The notes under the pieces are model-generated. The model searched no databases. It saw nothing but the letters and a program-made list of their open reading frames with translations, and was not told the origin of the DNA. Both the position numbers and the translations under genes were made by a program. Source: Desulfatibacillum aliphaticivorans DSM 15576 (lineage in GTDB: Bacteria; Desulfobacterota; Desulfobacteria; Desulfobacterales; Desulfatibacillaceae). From it: a stretch of 38,534 nt of DNA. Shown piece after piece: positions 21,361-31,040 of this stretch. Where the stretch lies: contig NZ_AUCT01000043.1 in the NCBI RefSeq assembly GCF_000429905.1, forward strand, positions 1 through 38,534, read 5' to 3'. Within the stretch, counting starts at the first letter, position 1. Every line of letters begins with the position of its first letter.

Positions 21361-22962
21361 TTGAAAAACTTCACATTCCGTTTAACTTTGGTTGCAATTG
21401 TGCTGGCTCTGGCGCTTTTATTCTTGTGGCCGACCGTAAATCAATGGTTCGTCGATAAAGATAAAGATCATACAGCCTGGCCTCACAAGGTCATCAATCT
21501 GGGGCTGGACTTGCAAGGCGGCATGCATCTGGTTTTGGAGGTGCAGACTCAGGAAGCGGTTGTCAGCACCATGGACCGTTACTCCGACGACCTGAAGGAA
21601 GGGTTGCGGCGGGAGCATATCCGCAGCAAGGATCAGGACTTGATCAATGGAGACACTCTGACCGTCACCATCATTGGCAGCGAAGCTCTGGATAAGTTCA
21701 AGAAATGGGCCGGCGAGGAGATGAGCGAACTGGTTCCCGATTACGACCCCCAGGGGGAAAACACGGTTTGCACATTCACCCTGCCCGAAAGCGACCAAAA
21801 GGCCATCATGGATTCCTCCCGGGATCAGGCCCTGGAGACCATCCGCAACAGGATTGACAAGCTGGGCGTTGCCGAGCCTGACATCCGCAAGCAAGGCGAG
21901 AAGCGCATCCTGGTTCAGCTTCCGGGCGTCACCGACACCCAGCGCGCCAAGGATATTTTGGTGAGCACGGCCCAGCTTCAGTTCCGGCTTCTGGACGACA
22001 GGCAAGACCAGGTGCGGGACTACATCAACCGGAGGCCCCCTCCGGGCACGGAAATTTTGTACTCCAAACATGTGGACGCCCAAGGCCGGGTGTCTTCCAG
22101 GCCTTATCTTGTGAAGAAAAAGGTCCTCCTGACCGGTGAATATTTGGAAAAGGCCTACGCCAACATGCAAGGCCAGTTTTCCGAGCCCGTGGTCTCGATT
22201 GAATTCAATAAAAAAGGCGGATTCAAGTTCGCCCGGATTACCGGCGAGAACGTGGGCAAGCCCCTGGCCATCGTCCTGGACGGCAGGGTTTTCTCCGCGC
22301 CGGTTATTCAGGAAAAGATCAGCGGCGGACAGGCCGTGATCACCGGAATCGGAAACATGCAGGAAGCCAGCGACCTGGCCATCATCCTCCAGGCGGGCGC
22401 CTTGCCGGTTTCCCTCAAGATACTGGAAGAGCGCACCGTGGGCGCATCCTTGGGTAAGGACTCCATCAAGACCAGCACCAACGCCATGCTCATCGGGTTT
22501 GTTTTGGTCGTGGTCTTTATGGCGGTCTACTACATGGGCGCAGGCCTCATCGCCAATATAGCGCTAATATTGAACGTTGTATTGATTTTAGCCTCCCTGG
22601 CCCTGCTGGACGCCACCCTGACCCTGCCGGGCATTGCGGGCATCATCCTGACCATTGGTATGGCGGTGGACGCCAACGTGCTTATTTTTGAGCGCATCAG
22701 GGAAGAGATACGGACTGGCAAGGCCCCGGCCTTTGCCGTGGACTCCGGATTCTCCAAAGCCACCATCACCATCCTGGACGCCAACGTGACCACCTTTGTG
22801 GCGGCATTCGTGCTGCTGCAGTTTGGAACCGGTCCGGTCAAGGGCTTCGCGGTCACGTTGTGCTTCGGCATTGCGGCCAGTATGTTTACGGCCATTGTGG
22901 TGTCCCGGTTGATTTTCGACTATTTCCTGTACTATCGCAACGTGCGGAAACTGAGCATATAA
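21361..22962 (+). CDS. secD: Protein-export membrane protein SecD
   Basis: A 533-residue RND-type component that uses the proton or sodium gradient to pull secreted proteins through SecYEG. It starts with a membrane helix, then GLDLQGGMHLVLEV and a large periplasmic part including RNRIDKLGVAEPDI. Five C-terminal helices follow, with the conserved GMAVDANVLIFERIREE. The start is TTG 21361, with AAGGGAG about 10 nt upstream; the first codons encode KNFTFRLTLVAIV, a normal SecD N-terminus. It is separated from secF by only 13 bp. Confidence 0.95.
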   Translation: MKNFTFRLTLVAIVLALALLFLWPTVNQWFVDKDKDHTAWPHKVINLGLDLQGGMHLVLEVQTQEAVVSTMDRYSDDLKEGLRREHIRSKDQDLINGDTLTVTIIGSEALDKFKKWAGEEMSELVPDYDPQGENTVCTFTLPESDQKAIMDSSRDQALETIRNRIDKLGVAEPDIRKQGEKRILVQLPGVTDTQRAKDILVSTAQLQFRLLDDRQDQVRDYINRRPPPGTEILYSKHVDAQGRVSSRPYLVKKKVLLTGEYLEKAYANMQGQFSEPVVSIEFNKKGGFKFARITGENVGKPLAIVLDGRVFSAPVIQEKISGGQAVITGIGNMQEASDLAIILQAGALPVSLKILEERTVGASLGKDSIKTSTNAMLIGFVLVVVFMAVYYMGAGLIANIALILNVVLILASLALLDATLTLPGIAGIILTIGMAVDANVLIFERIREEIRTGKAPAFAVDSGFSKATITILDANVTTFVAAFVLLQFGTGPVKGFAVTLCFGIAASMFTAIVVSRLIFDYFLYYRNVRKLSI

Positions 22963-22975
22963 GGAAGGCGTAATT

Positions 22976-24019
22976 ATGGAGTGGATTAAACCCGGCATAA
23001 ATATTGACATAATCGGCAAACGTTTTATTGCCTATGTGTTTTCAGCAATTCTGATAGCCGTGTCCTTGGTTTCCCTGGTCATGCACGGCGGCCCCAAGAT
23101 GGGCGTTGACTTCGCCGGCGGCGCGGAAATGATTTTCAAATTCGAGACGCTGCCCACGGCGCAGGAGGTGCGCAGCGCCCTGGCTACCATCGGGCTTGAG
23201 AAGGCCACTGTTCAGGAAACCCATGTGGAAGGCCAGACCGAATTCCTGATTCGGACGGATGTGGCAGACGGAAAAGGCTCTGACATTGCCGAACAGATCG
23301 AAGCCGTCCTGGAGCAGACTTTGGGAACCGGAGTGGAGCTTGGAAAGGTGGATATGGTTGGCCCCCAGGTGGGCAAGGACTTGAAGGAACAAGCCCTCAT
23401 GGCCATGTTTTACGCGCTGCTGTTCATCACCGTGTATATCTCCGGCCGATTCGAGCTTAAATGGATTCCGCCCCTGGTCATGGCGTTGGCCATTATTGGC
23501 GTGGCCTATTTTATGGACAAGTTCGACCTGGGCATCCCGGCGCAGATCGCCGTGGCCCTGGTGATCGCCGTGGCGGGATTCTGGGTGCTTAAGCTGCAAT
23601 ACGCCATGGGCGCCATTGTGGCCCTGATTCACGACGTGATCATCACCGTGGGCGTGTTCTCCCTGGTGGGCAAGGAATTCAACCTGCCTATTATTGCGGC
23701 TCTGCTCACCATCGTGGGTTATTCGCTGAACGACACCATCATCGTTTTCGACCGGATTCGCGAAAACAAGACCAGGCACACACGCAGGGCGCTTGATTTC
23801 ATCATCAACAGAAGCATCAACGAAACCTTCAGCCGCACCTTGCTGACCTCCCTGACCACGTTGGTCGTGGTGGTCTGCCTGTATTTGTTCGGCGGCAGCA
23901 TTATTGCGGATTTCGCCTTTGCTTTGCTCATCGGCGTGCTCATTGGTACGTATTCATCCATTTTTGTCGCCAGTCCCATTTTGTTGGCTTGGCAGAAAGC
24001 ATCCGGGGAGGCGGCGTAA
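22976..24019 (+). CDS. secF: Protein-export membrane protein SecF
   Basis: A 347-residue partner of SecD. It opens with INIDIIGKRFIAYVFSAILI (first helix), then GVDFAGGAEMIF. The membrane half contains the family motif GYSLNDTIIVFDRIRENK and INETFSRTLLTSLTTL. AAGGAAGG lies about 8 nt upstream of the ATG. A short extra hydrophobic stretch in the middle (IGVAYFMDKFDLGIPAQIAVALVIAVAGFWVLKLQ) fits the usual helix count. Confidence 0.95.
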   Translation: MEWIKPGINIDIIGKRFIAYVFSAILIAVSLVSLVMHGGPKMGVDFAGGAEMIFKFETLPTAQEVRSALATIGLEKATVQETHVEGQTEFLIRTDVADGKGSDIAEQIEAVLEQTLGTGVELGKVDMVGPQVGKDLKEQALMAMFYALLFITVYISGRFELKWIPPLVMALAIIGVAYFMDKFDLGIPAQIAVALVIAVAGFWVLKLQYAMGAIVALIHDVIITVGVFSLVGKEFNLPIIAALLTIVGYSLNDTIIVFDRIRENKTRHTRRALDFIINRSINETFSRTLLTSLTTLVVVVCLYLFGGSIIADFAFALLIGVLIGTYSSIFVASPILLAWQKASGEAA

Positions 24020-24040
24020 TAAAAAATTGAACGAGGGCGC

Positions 24041-25168
24041 ATGGACCAATATTATCCATGGTTCTTCTTGAAAAGCGTTCCCGGAATCGGAAACCTCCTG
24101 TTTCGCCGTTTGTTGGAGCGCTTTTCGCATCCTGAGGAGGTCATCAAAGCCTCCCAGGCAAAGCTGACGGCCGTCCAGGGGATATCCCCCAGGCTGGCCC
24201 GGGCCATTTTGAACCATAAGATGCCCGGCCATGTGCTGGATGACATGAAAGCCGCCCGGCAAAGCGGCTTCAAAATCGTCACTTTCGCGGATGAGGAGTA
24301 TCCTTCCTTGCTGCGTCACATTCCCGACCCGCCTCCTTTATTGTACGTTTACGGCGAATTGCCGGAGGGGGAGCGGAACGTGGCGGTGGTCGGCTCCCGC
24401 AGCGCGACGTATTACGGCCTGGACGCCACATTTAAAATTTGCCGCGATCTTGCCGATCAAGGGGTTGTTGTGGTGTCCGGCATGGCAAGGGGGATAGACA
24501 CCCGAGCCCATCAGGGCGCCATGGAGGGAGGCGGAAAAACCGTGGCGGTCCTGGGTTGCGGCCTGGGCAAGGTGTATCCCCGGGGAAGTGAGGAGCTCTA
24601 TCAGAAGATCGCCCAAAACGGGGCGGTGATTTCGGAGTTTCCTGTGGGCTCGGAGCCCGAAGCCCGCCACTTTCCCATAAGAAACAGGATTATCAGCGGC
24701 ATGTGCAAAGCCGTCCTGGTGGTGGAGGCCGCCCAAAAATCCGGATCCCTGATCACGGCCAATTTGGCCGCCGAGCAGGGGAGGGAGGTTTTCGCCGTGC
24801 CGGGCAGCGTGGAGTCGCATAAAAGCGCCGGAACCAATAGGTTGATCAAGCAAGGCGCTGGGCTGGCGGAAAGCGCCCAGGACATTTTGGAAGCCCTGGC
24901 CCTTTCCAGCCATGAGCCTGCCGCGCGATCAGCCACGGCCATGGAAGAACCATTGAATCCGGCGCCGGCGCCAGCCATGGGACTTGCGGAAGACGAGCAA
25001 ACCGTGTTAGAAGCGCTGGGACCGTATCCCATTCACATTGATGTCCTGGTGCAGCGCCTGGGTATGCCGGTGGGGGCGTTGTCCGCGTCATTATTACAAT
25101 TGGAACTTAAAGGGCTTGCCAGGCAGGAGCCCGGCAAGCTGTTTTCCCGAGGAACAAGTTTACAGTGA
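24041..25168 (+). CDS. dprA: DNA processing protein DprA (Smf)
   Basis: A 375-residue protein of the DprA/Smf family, which loads RecA on incoming single-stranded DNA in transformation and is widespread in non-competent bacteria too. An N-terminal helix-hairpin-helix part (about 8-70) precedes the Rossmann-like core with GSRSATYYGLD, GMARGIDTRAHQGAM and TVAVLGCGLGKVYPRG. After FAVPGS and NRLIKQGA, a linker leads to a C-terminal winged-helix domain (about 315-370). Its stop overlaps the topA start by 4 bp (GTGA). Confidence 0.93.
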   Translation: MDQYYPWFFLKSVPGIGNLLFRRLLERFSHPEEVIKASQAKLTAVQGISPRLARAILNHKMPGHVLDDMKAARQSGFKIVTFADEEYPSLLRHIPDPPPLLYVYGELPEGERNVAVVGSRSATYYGLDATFKICRDLADQGVVVVSGMARGIDTRAHQGAMEGGGKTVAVLGCGLGKVYPRGSEELYQKIAQNGAVISEFPVGSEPEARHFPIRNRIISGMCKAVLVVEAAQKSGSLITANLAAEQGREVFAVPGSVESHKSAGTNRLIKQGAGLAESAQDILEALALSSHEPAARSATAMEEPLNPAPAPAMGLAEDEQTVLEALGPYPIHIDVLVQRLGMPVGALSASLLQLELKGLARQEPGKLFSRGTSLQ

Positions 25169-27435
25169 GCAAACCTTTAGTCATTGTGGAATCACCCACA
25201 AAAGTTCGTACCGTAAAAAAGTATTTGGGAAACGATTATAATGTGGCCGCCACAGTGGGTCACGTGAGGGATCTGCCTCAAAAAAATATCGGTATTGATA
25301 TAGACAATAATTTCGAGCCTCAATACGAAGTCATTCCCGGCAAGCAAAAAGTCATTTCCAACCTGAAAAAGCTCGCTAAGGATGCGTCCGAAATATATCT
25401 GGCCCCTGACCCGGACCGCGAAGGGGAGGCCATCGCCTGGCACACGGCTCAACTGCTGCAAGGTAAAAATCGGCGCTTCCACCGGGTGCTTTTTCACGAA
25501 TTGACCAAAAACGCCATCCTCAATTCCATGCAGAATCCTCTGGAACTGGATAAGAGCAAGTTCGAAGCCCAGCAAATTCGCCGTATTTTGGATCGCCTGG
25601 TGGGCTATCAGGTATCGCCGCTCTTGTGGAAAAAGGTGCAGCGGGGATTGTCCGCGGGCAGGGTGCAGACGGTGGCCGTGCGCATGATTTGTGAACGGGA
25701 GCGGGAGATCCAGGCTTTCGACCCAGAGGAATACTGGAGCATCACCGCCCATCTGCAAAAGGACGAGCCTCCGGTTTTTCCGGCCAAGCTCTTGAAGATA
25801 GGCGATAAAAAGGCCAAGGTTTCCAATGAAGAGGAGGCCAGCGCCGTCCTTAAGGAGTTGGAAGGCGAAACCTACGTGGTGGACCGGGTGATTAAAAAAA
25901 CGGTCAAGAGAAATCCTTTGCCGCCTTTCACCACAAGCAAGCTCCAGCAGGATTCCATCCACAAGCTCCGGTTTTCCGCCAAAAAAACCATGCTGTTGGC
26001 GCAGCAGCTTTATGAGGGCATCGACCTGGGCCCGGGAGAGCCCGTGGGCCTCATCACCTATATGCGTACGGACTCCACCCGCGTTTCCAACGAGGCCGCC
26101 CTGGAAGCCCTGGACTATATCGGCAAGGTGTACGGGCCTGAGTACCGGCCGGACAAACCCCGGTTTTTCCAGAACAAGAAAAAAGTCCAGGACGCTCACG
26201 AAGCCATCCGGCCCACCAACGTGCTCCGCACTCCCAATCAGGTGTCGGACGTTTTGTCCAAGGATCAATTGGCCTTATACACGTTGATCTGGCAGCGCTT
26301 TGTGGCTTCCCAGATGAATCCGGCCCTGTTTGACCAGACTTCCGTTTCCGTCAAGGCGGGGCGCTACATGTTTCACGCCACAGGGAGCACCTTGAAGTTC
26401 AAGGGGTATCTCATGGTTTACGACGCCGGCGATGGGGACAAGGACGACAATAAGATCATGCTGCCCGTGCTGGAGGAAAAAATGATCCTTCAGTGCAACA
26501 AGCTGGAGCCCAAACAGCACTTCACTCAGCCGCCTCCGCGTTTTTCAGAGGCCAGCCTGGTCAAGGAGCTGGAGGAAAACGGGATCGGCCGTCCAAGCAC
26601 CTACGCGGCCATTTTGTCCACCATTCGGGATAAAGGCTACGTGGACCTGGTCAAGCGCTATTTCCGGCCCAGCGAGTTGGGGTTCATTGTCAACGATCTT
26701 TTGGTTTCCAGCTTTGGGGACATCTTTGAAGTGCCCTTCACCGCCCAGATGGAGGACAACCTGGACAAGGTGGAAACCTCCCAGGCCAATTCCCTGGAAA
26801 TTCTGAACGCTTTCTACAATTCCTTTAAACAGGACCTGGAAAACGCCGGCGACAAAATGGTCAGCGTCAAGGGCGTAGGCGTGCCCACCGGCATCAAGTG
26901 CCCCCAATGCGAAAAGGAATTGCACATCAAAATAGGAAAAAACGGGCCCTTCCTGGCCTGCTCGGGATACCCGGAGTGCCGCTTCACCCGCAATTACGAC
27001 CGGGACGACAAAGGCGGCATTGTCATGGAAACGCCTCCCGAAACCGAGGAGACCGACGAGGTTTGCGACAAGTGCGGCAAGCCCATGCTGGTCAAAAGCG
27101 GCCCTTACGGAACCTTTCTCGGATGCTCGGGCTATCCTGACTGTAAAAATACCAAAACCATGAACGGCGGCGCCCAGCAAAATCAGGCCACGGGCATCAA
27201 GTGTCCGGTGGAGGGCTGCGACGGCGAAATTCATGAAAGAAGGTCCAAGCGGGGCAAGGTCTTTTACGGCTGCAGCAAATATCCCAAGTGCGATTTCGCC
27301 ACCTGGGACAAGCCCGTGGACAAGCCTTGCCCGGTCTGCCAATCGCCTTATCTGGTGGAAAAATCCACGAAAAAGAGCGGCGTTTATTTTAAATGCCCGG
27401 CCCGCGGCTGCAAATACAGGGAGGACCCCCAATAG
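25165..27435 (+). CDS. topA: DNA topoisomerase I (type IA)
   Basis: A 756-residue enzyme that relaxes negative supercoils. The TOPRIM domain starts at LVIVESPTK and carries the acidic triad in APDPDREGEAIAWH. The catalytic tyrosine is Y299 in GLITYMRTDSTRVS. The C-terminus has four zinc-ribbon modules of the Topo_Zn type: CPQC...CSGYPEC, CDKC...CSGYPDC, CPVEGC...CSKYPKC and CPVC...CPARGC. The start is GTG 25165, overlapping the dprA stop, and translational coupling is likely. It is the last gene of the run, followed by two hairpins. Confidence 0.97.
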   Translation: MSKPLVIVESPTKVRTVKKYLGNDYNVAATVGHVRDLPQKNIGIDIDNNFEPQYEVIPGKQKVISNLKKLAKDASEIYLAPDPDREGEAIAWHTAQLLQGKNRRFHRVLFHELTKNAILNSMQNPLELDKSKFEAQQIRRILDRLVGYQVSPLLWKKVQRGLSAGRVQTVAVRMICEREREIQAFDPEEYWSITAHLQKDEPPVFPAKLLKIGDKKAKVSNEEEASAVLKELEGETYVVDRVIKKTVKRNPLPPFTTSKLQQDSIHKLRFSAKKTMLLAQQLYEGIDLGPGEPVGLITYMRTDSTRVSNEAALEALDYIGKVYGPEYRPDKPRFFQNKKKVQDAHEAIRPTNVLRTPNQVSDVLSKDQLALYTLIWQRFVASQMNPALFDQTSVSVKAGRYMFHATGSTLKFKGYLMVYDAGDGDKDDNKIMLPVLEEKMILQCNKLEPKQHFTQPPPRFSEASLVKELEENGIGRPSTYAAILSTIRDKGYVDLVKRYFRPSELGFIVNDLLVSSFGDIFEVPFTAQMEDNLDKVETSQANSLEILNAFYNSFKQDLENAGDKMVSVKGVGVPTGIKCPQCEKELHIKIGKNGPFLACSGYPECRFTRNYDRDDKGGIVMETPPETEETDEVCDKCGKPMLVKSGPYGTFLGCSGYPDCKNTKTMNGGAQQNQATGIKCPVEGCDGEIHERRSKRGKVFYGCSKYPKCDFATWDKPVDKPCPVCQSPYLVEKSTKKSGVYFKCPARGCKYREDPQ

Positions 27436-27444
27436 CCGATTGGG

Positions 27445-27466
27445 AAAAAGGCTTAGCCTTTTTTTA
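27445..27466 (+). terminator. Hairpin terminator after topA
   Basis: AAAAAGGC-TTA-GCCTTTTT (27445-27463), with the T-run continuing to about 27465, lies 10 bp after the topA stop. Confidence 0.65.
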
Positions 27467-27483
27467 AAAATGTTTTCATGCTT

Positions 27484-27520
27484 AACGCCTTGGAGCGCCC
27501 CTTGCTTCAAGGCGTTTTTT
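27484..27520 (+). terminator. Second intrinsic terminator after topA
   Basis: AACGCCTTG (27484-27492) pairs with CAAGGCGTT (27508-27516), followed by TTTT. It is a classic stem plus T-run. Confidence 0.8.
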
Positions 27521-27853
27521 GTTCCGGAGGCGGCGTTTGGGCTAATTTTTTCGACCTCGTTTATTACCAAATAATTTGAAAAAGACAGATGTTATTTTTG
27601 AGTAATGCCAATGAGTATTGCGTGATGATGGAATAAATCAGTAGACAATCCCTTTGGGCTGTGACACTATGGGCGACTCATATTTCAGTTATTTTCATAA
27701 TGGCTGAAACTTTATGATAGCGCCCGGATCGGGTTGAGCGCAATGGGCGATCTATCCGCCTGTTGCCAAAAAAGGGATGCAGCGCATTTATGCCATATAG
27801 CGGCGTCTAATCATAAATATTAATATAATCAATTGGTTAGAACGGAGGAGGAT
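27521..27853. other. Intergenic region before the outer-membrane protein gene
   Basis: About 330 bp with no supported gene and lower G+C than the coding sequence. A TATAAT hexamer at 27824-27829 lies about 25 bp before the next ATG but has no good -35, and the leader would be very short. No repeat of the families seen elsewhere in the window is obvious here. Confidence 0.4.
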
Positions 27854-28495
27854 ATGAAAAAGATTCATTGGATTGTGGCAACAGCTATTGTCATGGCTGC
27901 TTTTTTCAGCGGACCGGCCATGGCGGATGATGCAACCGGCACGTGGGCCATTGGCCTCAAGGCCGGATACAATAACGTATTGGATGATAATAAGTTTGAA
28001 AGTACCGGCGGGGACATCGACTACGTATACGACGAAACCGCTGTATTCGGAGTCTTCGGAACATATTATTTCAACAAATACTGCTCCCTGGCTTTTGGCC
28101 TTGATTATTCCGAGTACTCTTTTACGGAGGAGACGGCCGGCGTCAGCCTTGACGTAGGCGACATCCGGCAAATCCCCGTGTATTTCACGGTGCGGGGCCA
28201 CTGGGCGAACGATTCCATTTGCACGCCTTACGCCGGCATAGGCATGGGCTACTATTTCAACGAATTTGATCAAAAAGTCTCAGCTCCCTCTATCGAGCTT
28301 AAGAATGATTTTGGCTTTCACGCAGTGGGCGGAGTGGAAACCCGTTTTACGGATAGTTTCGGCATGGACGTTGAATTGAAATATACGGACCATTCCTCGG
28401 AATACGAATTTGATTACGGCGCTATAACCCTGCATGAGAGCACGAACCTGGACGCCTTTGCCGCGACTTTGGGATTCAAATACTACTTTAAATAG
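27854..28495 (+). CDS. Outer-membrane beta-barrel protein (OmpW/OprF-N-like)
   Basis: A 213-residue secreted protein. The signal peptide is MKKIHWIVATAIVMAAFFSG with probable cleavage after AMA24. The mature part is a run of about eight amphipathic strands with aromatic residues (TWAIGLKAGYNNV, AVFGVFGTYYFNKYCSLAFGLDYS, TPYAGIGMGYYFN, AATLGFKYYFK), typical of small 8-stranded barrels. The ligand or role is unknown. GGAGGAGG lies about 6 nt upstream of ATG 27854. It stands alone, with its own terminator. Confidence 0.8.
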   Translation: MKKIHWIVATAIVMAAFFSGPAMADDATGTWAIGLKAGYNNVLDDNKFESTGGDIDYVYDETAVFGVFGTYYFNKYCSLAFGLDYSEYSFTEETAGVSLDVGDIRQIPVYFTVRGHWANDSICTPYAGIGMGYYFNEFDQKVSAPSIELKNDFGFHAVGGVETRFTDSFGMDVELKYTDHSSEYEFDYGAITLHESTNLDAFAATLGFKYYFK

Positions 28496-28518
28496 GCTGT
28501 CTAATTCTTTAAAAAAGC

Positions 28519-28554
28519 AACGCCCCTGGCCGCTGGACGGCCCGGGGCGTTTTT
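28519..28554 (+). terminator. Intrinsic terminator of the barrel protein gene
   Basis: AACGCCCC-T-GGCCG pairs with CGGCC-C-GGGGCGTT around the loop CTGGA and is followed by TTTT. The stem is about 13 bp and very GC-rich, 24 bp after the stop. Confidence 0.85.
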
Positions 28555-28768
28555 CGTTTTTGGCATGGATCAGAAGGCTATTATTGCCAGGCATTTTTCT
28601 ATCCAACAGAATTCAAACAAAATAGGGGTTGCAAAATTTCGTCAATTGTTGCACAACCGCTCCGGAAGTTGATTCACGCGTTTGGGGCAGGGACGCCTGG
28701 AAATGGGCGGCGCTATCTGTCCGAGGCGCGTTTTTATTTTTATTAAAAAGAGGCTGGAAAAATTAGCC

Positions 28769-30619
28769 ATGGCGAATAAAGAGCAAAACAGCGGCATCCG
28801 CAATGTGGCGATCATCGCCCACGTCGACCACGGAAAAACCACCCTGGTGGACGCAATGTTCCGTCAATCCGGCATGTTCCGGGAAGGAGCGGTGCTCCAG
28901 GACCGACTGATGGACAACCTGGAACTGGAGCGGGAGCGCGGCATCACCATTGCGGCGAAAAACTGTTCCGTGAAATACAAGGACATCAAGATCAACATCA
29001 TCGACACTCCCGGCCACGCCGACTTCGGCGGAGAGGTGGAGCGCGCCCTGACCATGGCCGACGGCGCCCTGCTTTTGGTGGACGCTTCCGAAGGCCCGCT
29101 GCCCCAGACTCGTTTTGTTTTGCAGAAAACCCTGCAGGCGGGCCTGCCGGTTCTGGTGGTTATCAATAAGATCGACCGCAAGGACGCCCGCCCGGACGAA
29201 GTCCTGGACGAAATCTACGACCTGTTCATCGACCTGGACGCTAAGGACGAGCAGCTTGATTTTCCCTATCTGTACGCCATCGGCCGGGACGGAGTCGCCA
29301 TGGAATCCCCGGAGGATAAAGGCGAAGATCTGCGCCTGCTGTTCGACGCCATCCTGGAAAAGGTGCCGCCTCCGTCCTACGATCCTGATGAACCTTTCCA
29401 GATGCTGGTGGCCGATCTCAGCTATTCCGACTACGTGGGCAGGCTGGCCGTGGGCCGCGTCTTTAACGGAAGGGTGAAGCAACGCCAGGAGTTGGTGTGC
29501 CTGTCTGAAAACGACAAGCACATTCCCCTGAAGGTGACCAAGCTCCAGTCTTACGAAGGAAACTCCCTGGCGGAAATCACCGGCGCCGAACCCGGAGACA
29601 TCGTGGTTTTAGCCGGCATCGAAAACGTAACCATCGGCGACACCATCTGCACCCTGGACGCACCCAAGGCCCTGCCTCGCGTGCGGGTGGACGAGCCCAC
29701 CGTATCCATGCGCTTCGGGCCCAACACCTCGCCCCTGGCCGGCAAGGAAGGCAAGCTGGTGCAGTCCTCCAAAATCGAGGAGCGTCTTTTCAAGGAAACC
29801 CTGTTGAACGTGGGCATCCAGGTGGAGCTGGCCGAAGACCGGGAAAGCTACATCGTCAAGGGCCGGGGCGAGTTCCAGATGGCCATTTTGGTGGAAACCA
29901 TGCGCCGGGAGGGTTTTGAACTCACAGTGGGCAGGCCTCAGGTCATCCTCCGGAAGAAGGAAGGCGTGCTCATGGAGCCCATCGAGCACTTGTTCATCGA
30001 CTGCAGCGAAGAGTTCATGGGCGTGGTTACGGAAAAAATTTCCATGCGCAAAGGCAAGATGACCAACATGGTCAACAAGGGCACCGGCCGGGTCCGCATG
30101 GAGTTTTCCACGCCGTCTCGCGGCCTTATCGGCTACAGGGACGAATTTCTTACCGATACCAAGGGCACGGGCATCATGAACTCCATCCTGGAGGGATACG
30201 GCGAATACCGCGGCGACTTCCCCTCCCGGTTTTCCGGCTCCATCGTCTCGGACCGGGCCGGCTCGGCCGTGGCCTACGCCCTGTTCAACCTGGAGCCCAG
30301 AGGGCGCCTGTTTTTGGTTCCCAACGATCCCGTCTACGAGGGAATGATCGTGGGCGAGCACAATCGCGAAAACGACATCACCGTCAATCCCTGCAAGGAA
30401 AAAAAGCTGACCAACATCCGGGCCTCGGGCAAGGACGACGCCGTCACCCTCACGCCGGTGAAAAAAATGACTTTGGAGCAAGCCCTGCATTTTATCAAGG
30501 AAGACGAACTGGTGGAGGTTACTCCGAAATCCCTGCGCCTGCGCAAAGTAGTGCTCTCCGGCCAGGCCCGTTACCAGATGCGCAACGCCAAAGCTAAAGC
30601 CTTGAACAAGGAACAGTAA
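28769..30619 (+). CDS. typA: Ribosome-associated GTPase TypA/BipA
   Basis: A 616-residue translational GTPase related to EF-G, which binds 70S ribosomes and aids large-subunit assembly and stress growth. The G domain has AHVDHGKTT (P-loop, 17-25), RERGITI (switch I), DTPGHADF and NKIDR. Beta-barrel and alpha/beta domains follow, then the TypA-specific C-terminus (TPSRGLIGYRDEFLTDTKGTG and the LVEVTPKSLRLRK end). ATG 28769 gives MANKEQNSGIRNVAIIAHVD, the normal family start; upstream in-frame codons (to 28682) have no family match. Confidence 0.96.
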   Translation: MANKEQNSGIRNVAIIAHVDHGKTTLVDAMFRQSGMFREGAVLQDRLMDNLELERERGITIAAKNCSVKYKDIKINIIDTPGHADFGGEVERALTMADGALLLVDASEGPLPQTRFVLQKTLQAGLPVLVVINKIDRKDARPDEVLDEIYDLFIDLDAKDEQLDFPYLYAIGRDGVAMESPEDKGEDLRLLFDAILEKVPPPSYDPDEPFQMLVADLSYSDYVGRLAVGRVFNGRVKQRQELVCLSENDKHIPLKVTKLQSYEGNSLAEITGAEPGDIVVLAGIENVTIGDTICTLDAPKALPRVRVDEPTVSMRFGPNTSPLAGKEGKLVQSSKIEERLFKETLLNVGIQVELAEDRESYIVKGRGEFQMAILVETMRREGFELTVGRPQVILRKKEGVLMEPIEHLFIDCSEEFMGVVTEKISMRKGKMTNMVNKGTGRVRMEFSTPSRGLIGYRDEFLTDTKGTGIMNSILEGYGEYRGDFPSRFSGSIVSDRAGSAVAYALFNLEPRGRLFLVPNDPVYEGMIVGEHNRENDITVNPCKEKKLTNIRASGKDDAVTLTPVKKMTLEQALHFIKEDELVEVTPKSLRLRKVVLSGQARYQMRNAKAKALNKEQ

Positions 30620-30650
30620 AAAAGAAGAACTGCAAAAAAAGATTAAAAGC

Positions 30651-30709
30651 GCCTCCGGCGGCAAACTTTTGAAAAAGTTTGATCAAAACTTTAAAATGAC
30701 GCTGCGCGC
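30651..30709 (+). repeat. 59-bp dispersed repeat with hairpin, 3' of typA
   Basis: This is the second copy of the 9695-9753 element. It starts GCCTCCGGCGGC and ends CTGCGCGC, with the hairpin AAACTTTT-GA-AAAAGTTT at 30663-30680. It begins 31 nt after the typA stop, in gene orientation. Confidence 0.6.
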
Positions 30710-30747
30710 GAGAGCAAGTCAGGCGGAAACAGCGCATCCATCGAGAC

Positions 30748-30785
30748 GTAGGTCGGGTCATGCGGAGCTTTCAGGGATAAGTTTG
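30748..30785 (+). repeat. Dispersed repeat of the GTAGGTCGG(G/A)T type
   Basis: GTAGGTCGGGTCATGCGGAG followed by GGATAAGT resembles the reverse complement of 4105-4160 (GTAGGTCGGATTACGCGGAG followed by GGATAAGG). It lies directly after the 59-bp element, with nothing coding around it. Confidence 0.5.
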
Positions 30786-30826
30786 GAATTTTAGGGTTCT
30801 GGATCTACTTGAAATGATAAAGAATT

Positions 30827-30920
30827 CTGAAGCCTCGTGCGAAGCGACCCGACAAAAATGGAGCATGTTCCCTTTGTTGGGTTCGAACTCCGCAAAGCCC
30901 AACAAAAATAGGGGCTTCAG
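30827..30920. repeat. Nested inverted-repeat element (TTTGTTGGG type)
   Basis: The outer arms are CTGAAGCC (30827-30834) and GGCTTCAG (30913-30920). Inner arms TTTGTTGGGTT (30873-30883) and AAGCCCAACAAA (30895-30906) form a second stem. The inner arm sequence recurs in the larger element at 32869-33032. It is non-coding. Confidence 0.55.
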
Positions 30921-30968
30921 TACGCCGAGGCGCCCCGCATTGCACCGGAGCAATTCCTCATCAAATTC

Positions 30969-31001
30969 CAGCCCTGGCAAGATATTGCTTTGCCAGGGCT
31001 G
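30969..31001 (-). terminator. Hairpin downstream of the CoA-transferase gene
   Basis: CAGCCCTGGCAA (30969-30980) and TTGCCAGGGCTG (30990-31001) form a perfect 12-bp stem with a 9-nt loop, 40 bp past the stop of the minus-strand gene. There is no strong T-run. Confidence 0.6.
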
Positions 31002-31040
31002 ATTTATCAAATTAGCACTCAAAAATGTAAATCGAACAAT